Below, in pieces: positions 1 through 8,151 of a stretch of DNA of 64,000 bases (position 1 is the first letter of the stretch; every line of letters starts with the position of its first letter). The stretch lies in assembly GCA_963677655.1 (NCBI GenBank), contig OY782088.1; one strand, written 5' to 3'. Source of the DNA: Saccharicrinis sp963677655 (GTDB lineage: Bacteria; Bacteroidota; Bacteroidia; Bacteroidales; Marinilabiliaceae). Position numbers and translations under genes: made by a program. The notes under the pieces were generated by a model that saw only the letters and a list, made by a program, of their open reading frames with translations, searched no databases and had not been told where the DNA came from.

Positions 1-665
1 TAGGACATGGTTCCGGAAAAATGATGTCAGGAGTTACTTCTGATTCTTTAAAATCTTTTGGATCTGTTATTGAGGAAACAAGGGCCGATTTGTATGGACT
101 TTATTTTATGTATCATCCCAAAGCTATTGAATTAGAGTTAATCCCTGATTTGGATGCAGCAAGAGCTCATTATAATAGTTATTTACGAAATGGCTTGTTA
201 ACTCAGATTACACGAATCAAATTAGGTGATAAAATTGAACAGGCACATATGCGTAATCGTCAATTAATCAGTAAGTGGGTATATGAAAAAGGTAAGGATG
301 AGGTTGTTGAAATGGTAAAAAAGGACAATAAAACTTATGTTGTTATCCATGATTACGATAAACTACATGATTTATTCGGTGAACTTCTTAAGGAAATTCA
401 AAGAATTAAATCAGAAGGCGATTATGAAGCGGCTAAAAATATAGTGGAAGGTTTTGGTATTAATATTGATTACGAGTTGCATAAAGAAATTTTAGATCGA
501 TTTGAGAAATTAAATATTCCTCCTTTTACTGGATTTTTAAATCCTAATTTAAATTTAGTTTACAAGGGTAAGGAAATAACTGATGTTTTAATTGATTATA
601 ATACAGACTATACAAGTCAAATGATTAATTATTCAAAATCATATAAAACTATTAAAGCATGTTAA
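1..665 (+). CDS. Dipeptidyl peptidase III (family M49), C-terminal part
   Basis: The reading frame is open from base 3 at the window edge, so the gene begins upstream and only about the last 220 residues are present. The first codons read GHGSGK, the end of the M49 zinc motif HExxGHGSGK. About 20 residues on comes EETRADLYGLY, the second M49 motif (EExRAE/D), which supplies the third zinc ligand. In the family these residues bind catalytic zinc, and the enzyme removes dipeptides from the N-termini of oligopeptides. Bacteroidota members are usually around 670 residues, so roughly two thirds is missing. The remaining helical C-terminus looks intact up to the TAA. The family call is firm; substrate and cell location cannot be judged without the N-terminus. 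Confidence 0.87.
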   Translation, partial: GHGSGKMMSGVTSDSLKSFGSVIEETRADLYGLYFMYHPKAIELELIPDLDAARAHYNSYLRNGLLTQITRIKLGDKIEQAHMRNRQLISKWVYEKGKDEVVEMVKKDNKTYVVIHDYDKLHDLFGELLKEIQRIKSEGDYEAAKNIVEGFGINIDYELHKEILDRFEKLNIPPFTGFLNPNLNLVYKGKEITDVLIDYNTDYTSQMINYSKSYKTIKAC

Positions 666-731
666 AAATTAGCTTTTATTATGAAATAAATAGCTTTGAT
701 GTTTGAATTTCGGATTATTTTGTCTTTTTTT

Positions 732-772
732 AAGAAAGTGATTTTTGTTTATTCTAAAAAACTCACTTTCTT
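732..772. terminator. Possible weak terminator hairpin
   Basis: A perfect 10-bp inverted repeat (AAGAAAGTGA / TCACTTTCTT) has a 21-nt AT-rich loop and lies between the M49 peptidase and the FKBP gene. The loop is long and no U-tract follows on the + strand, so termination is plausible but not convincing. Confidence 0.4.
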
Positions 773-814
773 TGCATAAAGAATTTGATATAGACATTTT
801 TAAAAGAAATACAT

Positions 815-1405
815 ATGGAAATTTCAAGAAACAAAATGGTAACGCTTTCTTATGTGTTACGTTTGAATGGTTTTGAGGGGGAGATTGTTGAAGAAACTAC
901 AGAAGAAAAACCATTAGAATTCATCTTTGGAACAGGTAGAATGTTACAGATGTTCGAAGATAAATTAGAAGGTTTGAAAGCTGGTGAAGAGTTTAAATTT
1001 GAGTTGAAAGCTGATGAGGCTTATGGTCAAATTAATGAAGAAGCTAAAGTAAGTATTCCAAGAAATATATTTGAGGTAAACGGTGAAATGGATGAAAACT
1101 TAATTAAAGTTGGAAACATGGTCCCAATGCAAGATGCTCAGGGAAATCGTTTAAATGGAATTGTTTTAGAAGTTACAGATGAAAATGTAAGAATGGATTT
1201 TAATCATCCTTTAGCAGGTGATGATTTATTCTTTTCAGGATCAATTAACACAGTACGTGAAGCATCAGACGAAGAGATAATGGCTGTTGTTGGTGGCGGA
1301 AGTTGTGGTTCTGGCTGCGGTTGTGGAAGTGGAGCTGAAACAGGATGTGAAAGCGGTGCTTGTGGTTCTGATGGTTCTGGTTCTGGAGGTTGTGGTTGCT
1401 CATAA
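815..1405 (+). CDS. SlyD-like FKBP-type peptidyl-prolyl isomerase with Cys-rich tail
   Basis: The 196-residue protein has a SlyD-type FKBP domain. Residues 8-75 form the first half (LSYVLRLNG, then FIFGTGRMLQMFEDKLEGLKAG), followed by an inserted-flap region and the typical GNMVPMQDAQGN and FNHPLAGDDLFF segments near residues 108-145. This family catalyses cis/trans prolyl isomerisation and chaperones folding, usually in the cytoplasm. The last 36 residues are almost entirely Gly, Ser and Cys, with seven cysteines including GCGCG and CGCS. E. coli SlyD has a His/Cys nickel-binding tail, but here histidine is absent, suggesting soft-metal binding. A second ATG lies at codon 8; I kept the first. 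The gene stands alone, with its own terminator. Confidence 0.92.
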   Translation: MEISRNKMVTLSYVLRLNGFEGEIVEETTEEKPLEFIFGTGRMLQMFEDKLEGLKAGEEFKFELKADEAYGQINEEAKVSIPRNIFEVNGEMDENLIKVGNMVPMQDAQGNRLNGIVLEVTDENVRMDFNHPLAGDDLFFSGSINTVREASDEEIMAVVGGGSCGSGCGCGSGAETGCESGACGSDGSGSGGCGCS

Positions 1406-1446
1406 TCTTATTTAAGTGTTGGTGAAATAACCTTAAAATATTTACA

Positions 1447-1476
1447 GCCCGTTTTCAAATGAAAATGGGCTTTTTC
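1447..1476 (+). terminator. Intrinsic terminator of the SlyD-like gene
   Basis: A 10-bp stem (GCCCGTTTTC / GAAAATGGGC, one G-U) with a 4-nt loop is followed by TTTTTCATTTT. It sits 42 bp after the stop codon. Confidence 0.85.
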
Positions 1477-1518
1477 ATTTTAATATGCTCATAGAATAAG
1501 TTTATACGATAACTTTTC

Positions 1519-1526
1519 TATTTTTG
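1519..1526 (+). promoter_or_regulatory. Candidate -7 element upstream of aroC
   Basis: TATTTTTG matches the Bacteroidota -7 consensus TAnnTTTG. It is about 95 bp upstream of the aroC start, and I see no TTG at the expected -33 distance, so support is weak. Confidence 0.3.
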
Positions 1527-1619
1527 TGATTTAAATCATATATATAATAAGCAATCAATGAAGATTAAGGAATTTATTATTGAATTATTAAATTTCTTTA
1601 ATCTATAATTAAATAAATT

Positions 1620-2696
1620 ATGGCAGGTAATTCTTTTGGACAATTTTTTAAGTTGACTTCATTTGGAGAGTCTCATGGTAAAGCTGTAGGCGGAGTAATT
1701 GAAGGGGTAATGCCCGGTATCGATATAGATATGGATTTTATTCAAGGTGAATTAAATCGCCGTAGACCTGGTCAAAGTGCTATTACTACACCAAGAGATG
1801 AAAAAGATAAAGTTGAGATTCTTTCTGGTGTTATGGATGGGAAAGCAACAGGAACTCCAATTGGTTTTGTAATTTGGAATGCAGATCAACGTTCAAAGGA
1901 TTATAGCAATATTAAGGATGTTTACAGACCTTCGCATGCTGATTTTACTTACCAAAGTAAATATGGGATTCGTGATTATAGAGGAGGAGGTCGTTCTTCC
2001 GCACGTGAAACTATTGCTCGCGTAGTTGCTGGTGCTATAGCTAAACTTATTTTAAAGAAACATGGTGTTGAAATAGCAGCTTATACTTCTCAGGTGGGAG
2101 GAATTAAACTCGAGAAGTCATATGCAGAATTAGATCTATCTAAAATAGAAGATAATATCGTTCGTTGTCCGGATGCTGAAGTTGCTGAAAAAATGATTGA
2201 TTATATCGATCAGGTTCGTAGAGATAAGGATTCTGTTGGAGGCGTAATCACCTGTGTTGTTAAAAATTCTCCTGTTGGTTTAGGTGAACCTGTTTTTGAT
2301 AAATTTCATGCTCAAATGGGAAAAGCTATGTTGGGAATCAATGCAGTAAAAGGATTTGAATATGGATTGGGTTTTAAGGCAACAGAATTGATGGGATCAC
2401 AACATAATGATGAGTTTTTTATGGATGGAGATCAGGTTCGTACAAAAACTAATCGTTCAGGAGGAGTTCAGGGTGGAATCACAAATGGAGAAGATGTTTA
2501 CATGAACGTTGCATTTAAACCTATTGCAACAATACTAAAAGAACAAAATACAGTTAATAAGCAAGGGGAGGAGATTGTTTCTACAGTGAAGGGACGTCAC
2601 GATCCGTGTGTGTTACCTAGAGCTGTACCTATTGTTGAAGCAATGGCTGCTATGGTTATGGTGGATATGATTTATTTGAACAAAATGTATAGTTAA
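1620..2696 (+). CDS. aroC: Chorismate synthase
   Basis: This 358-residue protein carries the chorismate synthase landmarks: GESHG at residues 16-20, RRRPGQ near 48-53, RGGGRSSARET at 121-131 and a C-terminal segment NRSGGVQGGITNGED. The enzyme needs reduced FMN and converts 5-enolpyruvylshikimate-3-phosphate to chorismate, the last step of the shikimate pathway, in the cytoplasm. Length and motifs are those of the standard monofunctional bacterial enzyme. It is a single-gene unit between two terminators; aroE lies far away at 46407-47153 on the other strand, so the pathway is not organised as one operon here. Confidence 0.98.
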   Translation: MAGNSFGQFFKLTSFGESHGKAVGGVIEGVMPGIDIDMDFIQGELNRRRPGQSAITTPRDEKDKVEILSGVMDGKATGTPIGFVIWNADQRSKDYSNIKDVYRPSHADFTYQSKYGIRDYRGGGRSSARETIARVVAGAIAKLILKKHGVEIAAYTSQVGGIKLEKSYAELDLSKIEDNIVRCPDAEVAEKMIDYIDQVRRDKDSVGGVITCVVKNSPVGLGEPVFDKFHAQMGKAMLGINAVKGFEYGLGFKATELMGSQHNDEFFMDGDQVRTKTNRSGGVQGGITNGEDVYMNVAFKPIATILKEQNTVNKQGEEIVSTVKGRHDPCVLPRAVPIVEAMAAMVMVDMIYLNKMYS

Positions 2697-2720
2697 TAAG
2701 ATATTGAATTTCAATAAGAA

Positions 2721-2758
2721 AGTATAAAGTAAAAGTTTTTATTTTATACTTTTTTTAT
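2721..2758 (+). terminator. Intrinsic terminator of aroC
   Basis: AGTATAAA pairs with TTTATACT around a 14-nt loop that can fold further (AAAA/TTTT). Seven or more T residues follow directly. Confidence 0.78.
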
Positions 2759-2784
2759 TTGTACACATTTATAAAAAGTTACTA

Positions 2785-4176
2785 ATGAAGAATATTCCTC
2801 TTTATATTAAAATTATTTTTGGGATAGTATTAGGAGCAATCTGGGCTGTTCTTTCTGGTTATTTAGGATTGCAGAATTTTACAAAAGATTGGATTGATCC
2901 GATTGGTACCATTTTTATTAATCTATTAAAGTTAATAGCAATTCCTTTAATACTTTTTTCAATTATTAGTGGAATTGTTAGTCTTGGGAATCCTAAAGAT
3001 CTTGGTAAGTTAGGTATTCGAACTTTAATTTTATATTTATTTACCACAGTGATAGCTGTTTCGGTAGGATTAATATTGGTCAATATTTTTAGTCCGGGAA
3101 AGGCTCTTTCAAAGGAAGTAAGAACAGAAAATAGAATATCTTATGAATTATGGGCTAACCAGGAAAATGTAAAAATTCGTGATGATATTCGTTTACTGGA
3201 GAATCCTGAATTGCAGGAGCAGATTGCAATTAAAAAACAGCAGCTGGCTCAACATAAAAATGAAGAAATAGTATCCAAATATAGAGCAAATGAAGAAGGA
3301 GGTCCATTAAAACCTATCGTGGATCTTGTACCTGTTAATATTTTTAATTCGTTGGCCGGTAATGGCTCAATGCTACATATCATCTTCTTTGCTATTTTCT
3401 TTGGAATCGCATTATTATATATTCCAGCAGAAAAAGGTAAGGTAGTTATCCAGTTTGTAGATGGTGCATCAGAGGTCTTTATAAAAATGGTTGATTTGAT
3501 CATGAAAGGTGCTCCATTTTTTGTTTTTGCATTAATGGCTGGTGTTGTTAATAATATTGCAGGTGATAATCCAGGTAAGATTATAGAGATATTTAAAGGT
3601 TTAGGTTGGTATTCATTAACTGTGCTGACTGGATTGTTGTTGATGGCCTTTATTATTTATCCAACTATTTTAAAAGTATTGGTTCCAAAAAGAAAATTTT
3701 TAGATTTTCTACGAGGAATTAGTCCGGCACAGGCTTTGGCTTTTTCAACAAGTTCAAGTGCTGCAACTTTACCTGTAACTTTTGAATGCGTGGAAGAAAA
3801 CTTGGGAGTAGATAAAAAAACTGCTGGTTTTGTATTGCCTATTGGTGCAACTGTAAATATGGATGGTACTAGTCTTTATCAGGCTGTTGCTGTAGTGTTT
3901 TTAGCTCAGATGCATATGATCAATTTATCTTTGGGACAACAAATTACAGTTGTTCTTACAGCAACTTTGGCAAGTGTAGGTTCAGCCGCTGTCCCTAGTG
4001 CAGGGATTGTAATGCTAATGATTGTCCTTAATTCTGTAGGATTAAATCCAGCATGGATAGCAATTATACTACCAGTAGACAGAATTTTAGATATGGTAAG
4101 AACTACTGTTAATGTTACCGGAGATGCTTCGGTTGCTTGTGTAATTGATAAGTATACAGCAGAAATTGAAGATTAG
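2785..4176 (+). CDS. Dicarboxylate/amino-acid:cation symporter (DAACS/SDF family)
   Basis: A 463-residue polytopic membrane protein of the sodium:dicarboxylate symporter family. Visible hallmarks are the serine-rich hairpin STSSSAATLP (about residues 322-331), the NMDGT motif in GATVNMDGTSLYQA, and the substrate-binding segment DRILDMVRTTVNVTGD near the C-terminus. Family members import glutamate, aspartate or C4-dicarboxylates with Na+ or H+ through the inner membrane. Between the third transmembrane helix and the VPVN segment lies a highly charged loop (about residues 107-175), longer than in E. coli DctA as I remember it. Substrate cannot be assigned from sequence. The gene is flanked by terminators and is probably monocistronic. 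Confidence 0.93.
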   Translation: MKNIPLYIKIIFGIVLGAIWAVLSGYLGLQNFTKDWIDPIGTIFINLLKLIAIPLILFSIISGIVSLGNPKDLGKLGIRTLILYLFTTVIAVSVGLILVNIFSPGKALSKEVRTENRISYELWANQENVKIRDDIRLLENPELQEQIAIKKQQLAQHKNEEIVSKYRANEEGGPLKPIVDLVPVNIFNSLAGNGSMLHIIFFAIFFGIALLYIPAEKGKVVIQFVDGASEVFIKMVDLIMKGAPFFVFALMAGVVNNIAGDNPGKIIEIFKGLGWYSLTVLTGLLLMAFIIYPTILKVLVPKRKFLDFLRGISPAQALAFSTSSSAATLPVTFECVEENLGVDKKTAGFVLPIGATVNMDGTSLYQAVAVVFLAQMHMINLSLGQQITVVLTATLASVGSAAVPSAGIVMLMIVLNSVGLNPAWIAIILPVDRILDMVRTTVNVTGDASVACVIDKYTAEIED

Positions 4177-4200
4177 AATTTAGAGATATTAATAAAAGTA

Positions 4201-4240
4201 AAAAGCTGCTTTGGTTTAATTTAACTAAAGCAGCTTTTTT
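4201..4240. terminator. Bidirectional terminator between the symporter gene and tpx
   Basis: A perfect 13-bp inverted repeat (AAAAAGCTGCTTT / AAAGCAGCTTTTT) with a 14-nt loop carries A-tracts on the left and T-tracts on the right. It can therefore serve both converging genes. Confidence 0.88.
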
Positions 4241-4259
4241 TAATATGGGGTGGATATTT

Positions 4260-4772
4260 TTATAGTAATTCATTTACAGCTTTTAAAGCTGCATCATAAT
4301 CTGGTTCATTTGTTATTTCAGAAAGATATTCAACATATTTTACTGTATTATCTTTATCAATAATAACTGTACCTCTTGTTAATAATCTGAACTCTTCAAT
4401 TACAAAACCATATTTTTCACCAAAGTCTAAGTCTTTGTGATCAGAAAGAGTAATAATGTTTTCTAGTCCTTCAGCTCCACAAAAACGTGATTGAGCAAAT
4501 GGTAAGTCAACTGAAATTGATAATACGGCTACATCCTTCAATTTGTTTGCCTCTACGTTAAATTTTCTGTTTTGAGCAGCACATACACCTGTATCAATTG
4601 ATGGGTAAACAACTAATACTTTAACTTTACCATCAAAATCTGATAATTTAACAGGCTCTAGTTTTTCATTTATAACAGTGAAGTCAGGTGCTTTGTCACC
4701 AACTTTAATTTCATTTCCTAATATGGTTACTGGGTTACCAGCGAATGTTACGTTTAAATTTGTCTTGTTCAT
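4260..4772 (-). CDS. tpx: Thiol peroxidase (atypical 2-Cys peroxiredoxin)
   Basis: The 170-residue peroxiredoxin has the peroxidatic cysteine at residue 64 in DTGVCAAQNRKFN and the resolving cysteine at residue 98 in DLPFAQSRFCGAEG, both close matches to E. coli Tpx. The enzyme reduces hydrogen peroxide and organic hydroperoxides using thioredoxin; in this family the two cysteines form an intramolecular disulfide. No signal peptide is present, so it probably acts in the cytoplasm. It is transcribed alone toward the shared terminator. Its 174-bp upstream gap shows no clear TAnnTTTG element. Confidence 0.97.
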   Translation of the reverse strand: MNKTNLNVTFAGNPVTILGNEIKVGDKAPDFTVINEKLEPVKLSDFDGKVKVLVVYPSIDTGVCAAQNRKFNVEANKLKDVAVLSISVDLPFAQSRFCGAEGLENIITLSDHKDLDFGEKYGFVIEEFRLLTRGTVIIDKDNTVKYVEYLSEITNEPDYDAALKAVNELL

Positions 4773-4946
4773 TGTATATTAAATTTGTTTGAGAGTTAAA
4801 CATTGATGATTAGAAAATGTTTAACGCTTGTTGATATTTTATTTTTTTTAACAATATAAAAATAGATATTCCTTTGGGCTATTTATCTTATATTTGATTG
4901 TAAATGTGCTTTTTAATATTTGTAGTTAGCCGTTTGTACTTGATAA

Positions 4947-5936
4947 TTACTTACCATACTTTTTAAACAGTTTACTAATATCTTTTTGATTCAATTTATT
5001 GGCAATATCTAATGCAGAAATATTATCATTAGCTGTTTTGTGATGAATATCAGCTCCTGCCTTTAATAAGATTTTTATAACAGAATTTGTTTCTTCTTTA
5101 TTTAAAAGCTCTGGATCTTCTTCAATTTCTTGCATAAACATAATAAGAGGGGTAATTTTATTATTCAATAGTTTATTGTTTTCATAGATTGAAAGGGGAG
5201 TAGGTGGTTCAAGAATATGATTGACATCTGCCCCATGTTTTATCAATAACTTTAACGCCTCAATGTGTTGAAAATGGACAGCTACATATATAGGAGTCAT
5301 TCCTCTTTTGTCTGTTAGGTTTACGTCTATTTTATAATTAAGAAGTCTTTTGGTTAAAGTTAAAGATGTGTCTCTTACAATAGATATTTGTAACAATAAT
5401 TCATCGCTGGGGTCCGTAAATGCAAAATATGGAAGGTGTTCTGTTTTAAGATTCTTTTCTTTGATTATTTGAAATGTTTCATTTAACCAATCTGGAATTT
5501 CCTCAGGATTTGTTTTCTTTATATTTTGCCAGTATGCCATGCTTTCGATATTAGGATCAAAGCCATAATCAAGTAACATATTAAATATGCCGGTATAATT
5601 ATTCTTTTCTAATATCCAGTTTCCAATTGTTCCATATTTAGAAATGGCATTAGGTGAAGCTCCTTTTTTTAATAACCAATTTATAAATAAGCTATCCGGT
5701 TTATGGCATGCTAAAAATAGAGGTGGTACATCATAAATTATAGAATTATAGTTCAGGTTATTTTCTTTTAATAGTTGTTTCAGCTTGATTGAGTCTTTTT
5801 TTAAAATAGTATTTTCTATTTCGATAAAGGTATCACGGTCTTTTATATTTTGGCAAAAAGCTTTGGTGTTAAATAGAAGTAATACAACAATAATTAATCT
5901 TGTGATTGGCAAAGATCTTAGTTTCGAAGAATTCAT
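4947..5936 (-). CDS. Secreted ankyrin-repeat protein
   Basis: The 329-residue protein begins with a charged n-region and a hydrophobic stretch ending in FNTKAFCQN (residues 10-30), a probable signal peptide. Four to five ankyrin-like units follow. Recognisable pieces are FINWLLKKGASPNA, MLLDYGFDPN, the best unit around GMTPIYVAVHFQHIEALKLLIKHGADVN, and a final KILLKAGADIHHKTANDNISALDIA. Ankyrin repeats bind proteins; no catalytic domain is seen. It precedes tpx on the same strand but is separated by 174 bp, so co-transcription is uncertain. The function is unknown and the partner cannot be predicted. Confidence 0.8.
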   Translation of the reverse strand: MNSSKLRSLPITRLIIVVLLLFNTKAFCQNIKDRDTFIEIENTILKKDSIKLKQLLKENNLNYNSIIYDVPPLFLACHKPDSLFINWLLKKGASPNAISKYGTIGNWILEKNNYTGIFNMLLDYGFDPNIESMAYWQNIKKTNPEEIPDWLNETFQIIKEKNLKTEHLPYFAFTDPSDELLLQISIVRDTSLTLTKRLLNYKIDVNLTDKRGMTPIYVAVHFQHIEALKLLIKHGADVNHILEPPTPLSIYENNKLLNNKITPLIMFMQEIEEDPELLNKEETNSVIKILLKAGADIHHKTANDNISALDIANKLNQKDISKLFKKYGK

Positions 5937-6008
5937 TAAAATGTAATTGATGATTAGTAAATGGAGGGGCTGCTAATATATTAATTTTAGAAGTAGATAT
6001 GTCAATGT

Positions 6009-7916
6009 TTATTCATCATTTTTAATAGATGAGTATTTATTCAGATTAAATTCAATAAGGAAGCAAGATCCTTTACCCGTTTCAGAATTAACAGTTATAG
6101 TTCCATTTAAAATACTTAATATTTTATCAGCAATTGCTAACCCCATGCCTACACCTCTGTATATTTTTGTTTTATCATTACTGTATTTATAAAATTTCTT
6201 AAATATTAGATCATGATATTTTTTGGGAATTCCTATTCCTGTATCTTTTATAAAAAATCCCCACTGATTTTCATTTGAAAAACAACCAAATTCAATATTT
6301 CCACGATTAGTAAATTTAAAGGCATTATCTAATAATATTTTTAAGGTTTTAATTAACAAATTATAGTCGGTTACAATATGTATGTTAGAATTGTGGAGTG
6401 ATACTGATGTGATAAATTCAATTTGATTATTTTGGTTTAAATACAAAGGAATTAACTCCGATAGTAGATCTTCTACAATTGAATGTAATTGAAAATTATT
6501 TTTTTGACTGTGTATAATACCTCTTTCTAGTTTTGAAAAAGTAATAATGTCTTCTACAAATTGAAGTAGGTTATCATTGTTTTTTTGAATTGTTTCTAGA
6601 AACTCAATTTTTTCTTCAAAGGAAAAACCTTCAGTAATTAATAATTCTGCATATCCAACAATACCAGTAAGAGGAGTTCTTATTTCATGACTTAAGTTTT
6701 CAAGAAAAGCCGTTTTTAATTTATCAGATTCCTCAGCTTTTTCTTTGGCTTCTGTCAATTTAATTTCATCTTCTTTTAACTTGCTAATCATAGTCTGCAT
6801 TTGACTTAAGAAATAATTAAATTGAGTTCCTAAGTTCTCTAACTCATCGTTAGTTTTAAAGTTTGATCTAACGCTTAAATCACCATTTTTAGCCTCATTA
6901 AATAACAGACTAAGTTTTTCAATGGGAGAGGTGATGGATTTACTAAAAAGTATTGAGATTCCTATTGAGAATAAAATGACTAAAACAAGAATAATTAAAA
7001 GGGAGTTTCCAATTTCATATATAGGTTCATATATTTCCTTTGTAGGAATAACTGACATCAAAATCCAGTGATTTGATAAATTTTTAAAAGCTAACACCTT
7101 TTGAGTGCCAGAGAAATTATAATCTATAAATCCTTCTCTTGTTTTATTTACGTTATTTGTTAAATGAGTAAAAAGATTTTTAGGAAGCACATTTGAACCA
7201 TCTTGATTTGAATAGGTAGGATGCTGAATAAATTTGAAGTTTTGGTTGATAAGAACAATATAGCCACTCGAGTATAGCTGTATATTATTCCATTCTTTAC
7301 GTTTTTCGGTAAAATCAATATCAGATCCAATACATCCTATAAAAACAGAATCAATATATATTGCTTTTGAATATGTAATTAGTTCCATATCCCAATCTTT
7401 CCAATAATATGGTTCTGTCCATATTTTACCATACTTTAATGCATCTGTCCACCACTTCATATGTGATGATTGTAGATCGAAATCATCTATGTTATATGGT
7501 TTAGCTTTAGTAAAAGATCCATCTCTGTCTTTATCATAGAAATCAATATTTTGTCCTTCTGGAACTAATTCAGGATTAAAAACAAGCCATAAGCTTAAAG
7601 CTTCCATTTTTTTTCCTAATTTTTCCATCTGATTAGAAAGTTGGGCTTTTAACTTTTTGATATTGTCTTTATTAATTCCCTCATCCGGATAATAAGCACT
7701 GATCATTGCTTCAACAGACTTTGTGATGTTTTCTAATTGAGATAGATCTTTTTCAAATGCACTGGCTTGAAACCGGGTTTGATAAAGTAGCTTTTCAACA
7801 GCCTCATTCTTTAAAATCTGGCTGCTCTTCCATAATGCTAATATGGCTACTAAACTCGATGTGATTACAGCAATTAAAATAAATAATCCGGTAGTTTTAG
7901 TTTGAATTTTAGCCAT
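6009..7916 (-). CDS. Membrane sensor histidine kinase (Cache-HAMP-HisKA-HATPase)
   Basis: This 635-residue kinase has a transmembrane helix at about residues 10-29, an extracytoplasmic region of about 270 residues with Cache-type features (MKWWTDAL, WTEPYYW, IGSDI), and a second helix at about 304-325. A HAMP segment (326-378) and a short coiled coil follow. The phospho-acceptor is His410 in NLSHEIRTPLTG. A HATPase domain has the N-box LLDNAFKFTN, the G1 box KDTGIGIP and the G2 box GVGMGLAIA. It should autophosphorylate on sensing an external small molecule. There is no receiver domain and no adjacent response regulator, so it is an orphan kinase. The ligand is unknown. Confidence 0.94.
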   Translation of the reverse strand: MAKIQTKTTGLFILIAVITSSLVAILALWKSSQILKNEAVEKLLYQTRFQASAFEKDLSQLENITKSVEAMISAYYPDEGINKDNIKKLKAQLSNQMEKLGKKMEALSLWLVFNPELVPEGQNIDFYDKDRDGSFTKAKPYNIDDFDLQSSHMKWWTDALKYGKIWTEPYYWKDWDMELITYSKAIYIDSVFIGCIGSDIDFTEKRKEWNNIQLYSSGYIVLINQNFKFIQHPTYSNQDGSNVLPKNLFTHLTNNVNKTREGFIDYNFSGTQKVLAFKNLSNHWILMSVIPTKEIYEPIYEIGNSLLIILVLVILFSIGISILFSKSITSPIEKLSLLFNEAKNGDLSVRSNFKTNDELENLGTQFNYFLSQMQTMISKLKEDEIKLTEAKEKAEESDKLKTAFLENLSHEIRTPLTGIVGYAELLITEGFSFEEKIEFLETIQKNNDNLLQFVEDIITFSKLERGIIHSQKNNFQLHSIVEDLLSELIPLYLNQNNQIEFITSVSLHNSNIHIVTDYNLLIKTLKILLDNAFKFTNRGNIEFGCFSNENQWGFFIKDTGIGIPKKYHDLIFKKFYKYSNDKTKIYRGVGMGLAIADKILSILNGTITVNSETGKGSCFLIEFNLNKYSSIKNDE

Positions 7917-8095
7917 TGAGCATTTGATTAACCATTATTATAATGTATGATCTGCTTGTTATCTGCAAATTAGAATATTAAATATATTTAGGAATATCTA
8001 TTTTACTAATAGACTCGATTTGGTGATTAATATTCATAAGTTAGGAATTTATTGATCCATATTTTTTGATTAAACAATCATGCAAAGAATTAGAA

Positions 8096-8126
8096 ATAAA
8101 AAAGGCCAACAAAAATTGTTGGCCTT
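8096..8126 (-). terminator. Intrinsic terminator of the SulP gene
   Basis: AAGGCCAAC pairs with GTTGGCCTT around a 7-nt loop. Read on the minus strand the stem is followed by a T-rich run. It lies 26 bp past the SulP stop codon. Confidence 0.87.
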
Positions 8127-8151
8127 GGCTATATAAATTGAATAATATTAT

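Noticed and set aside
4947..5936. Ankyrin protein as part of a catalase or toxin system
   Set aside because: The neighbour is tpx, not catalase, and there is no toxin domain. Adjacency alone is not evidence.
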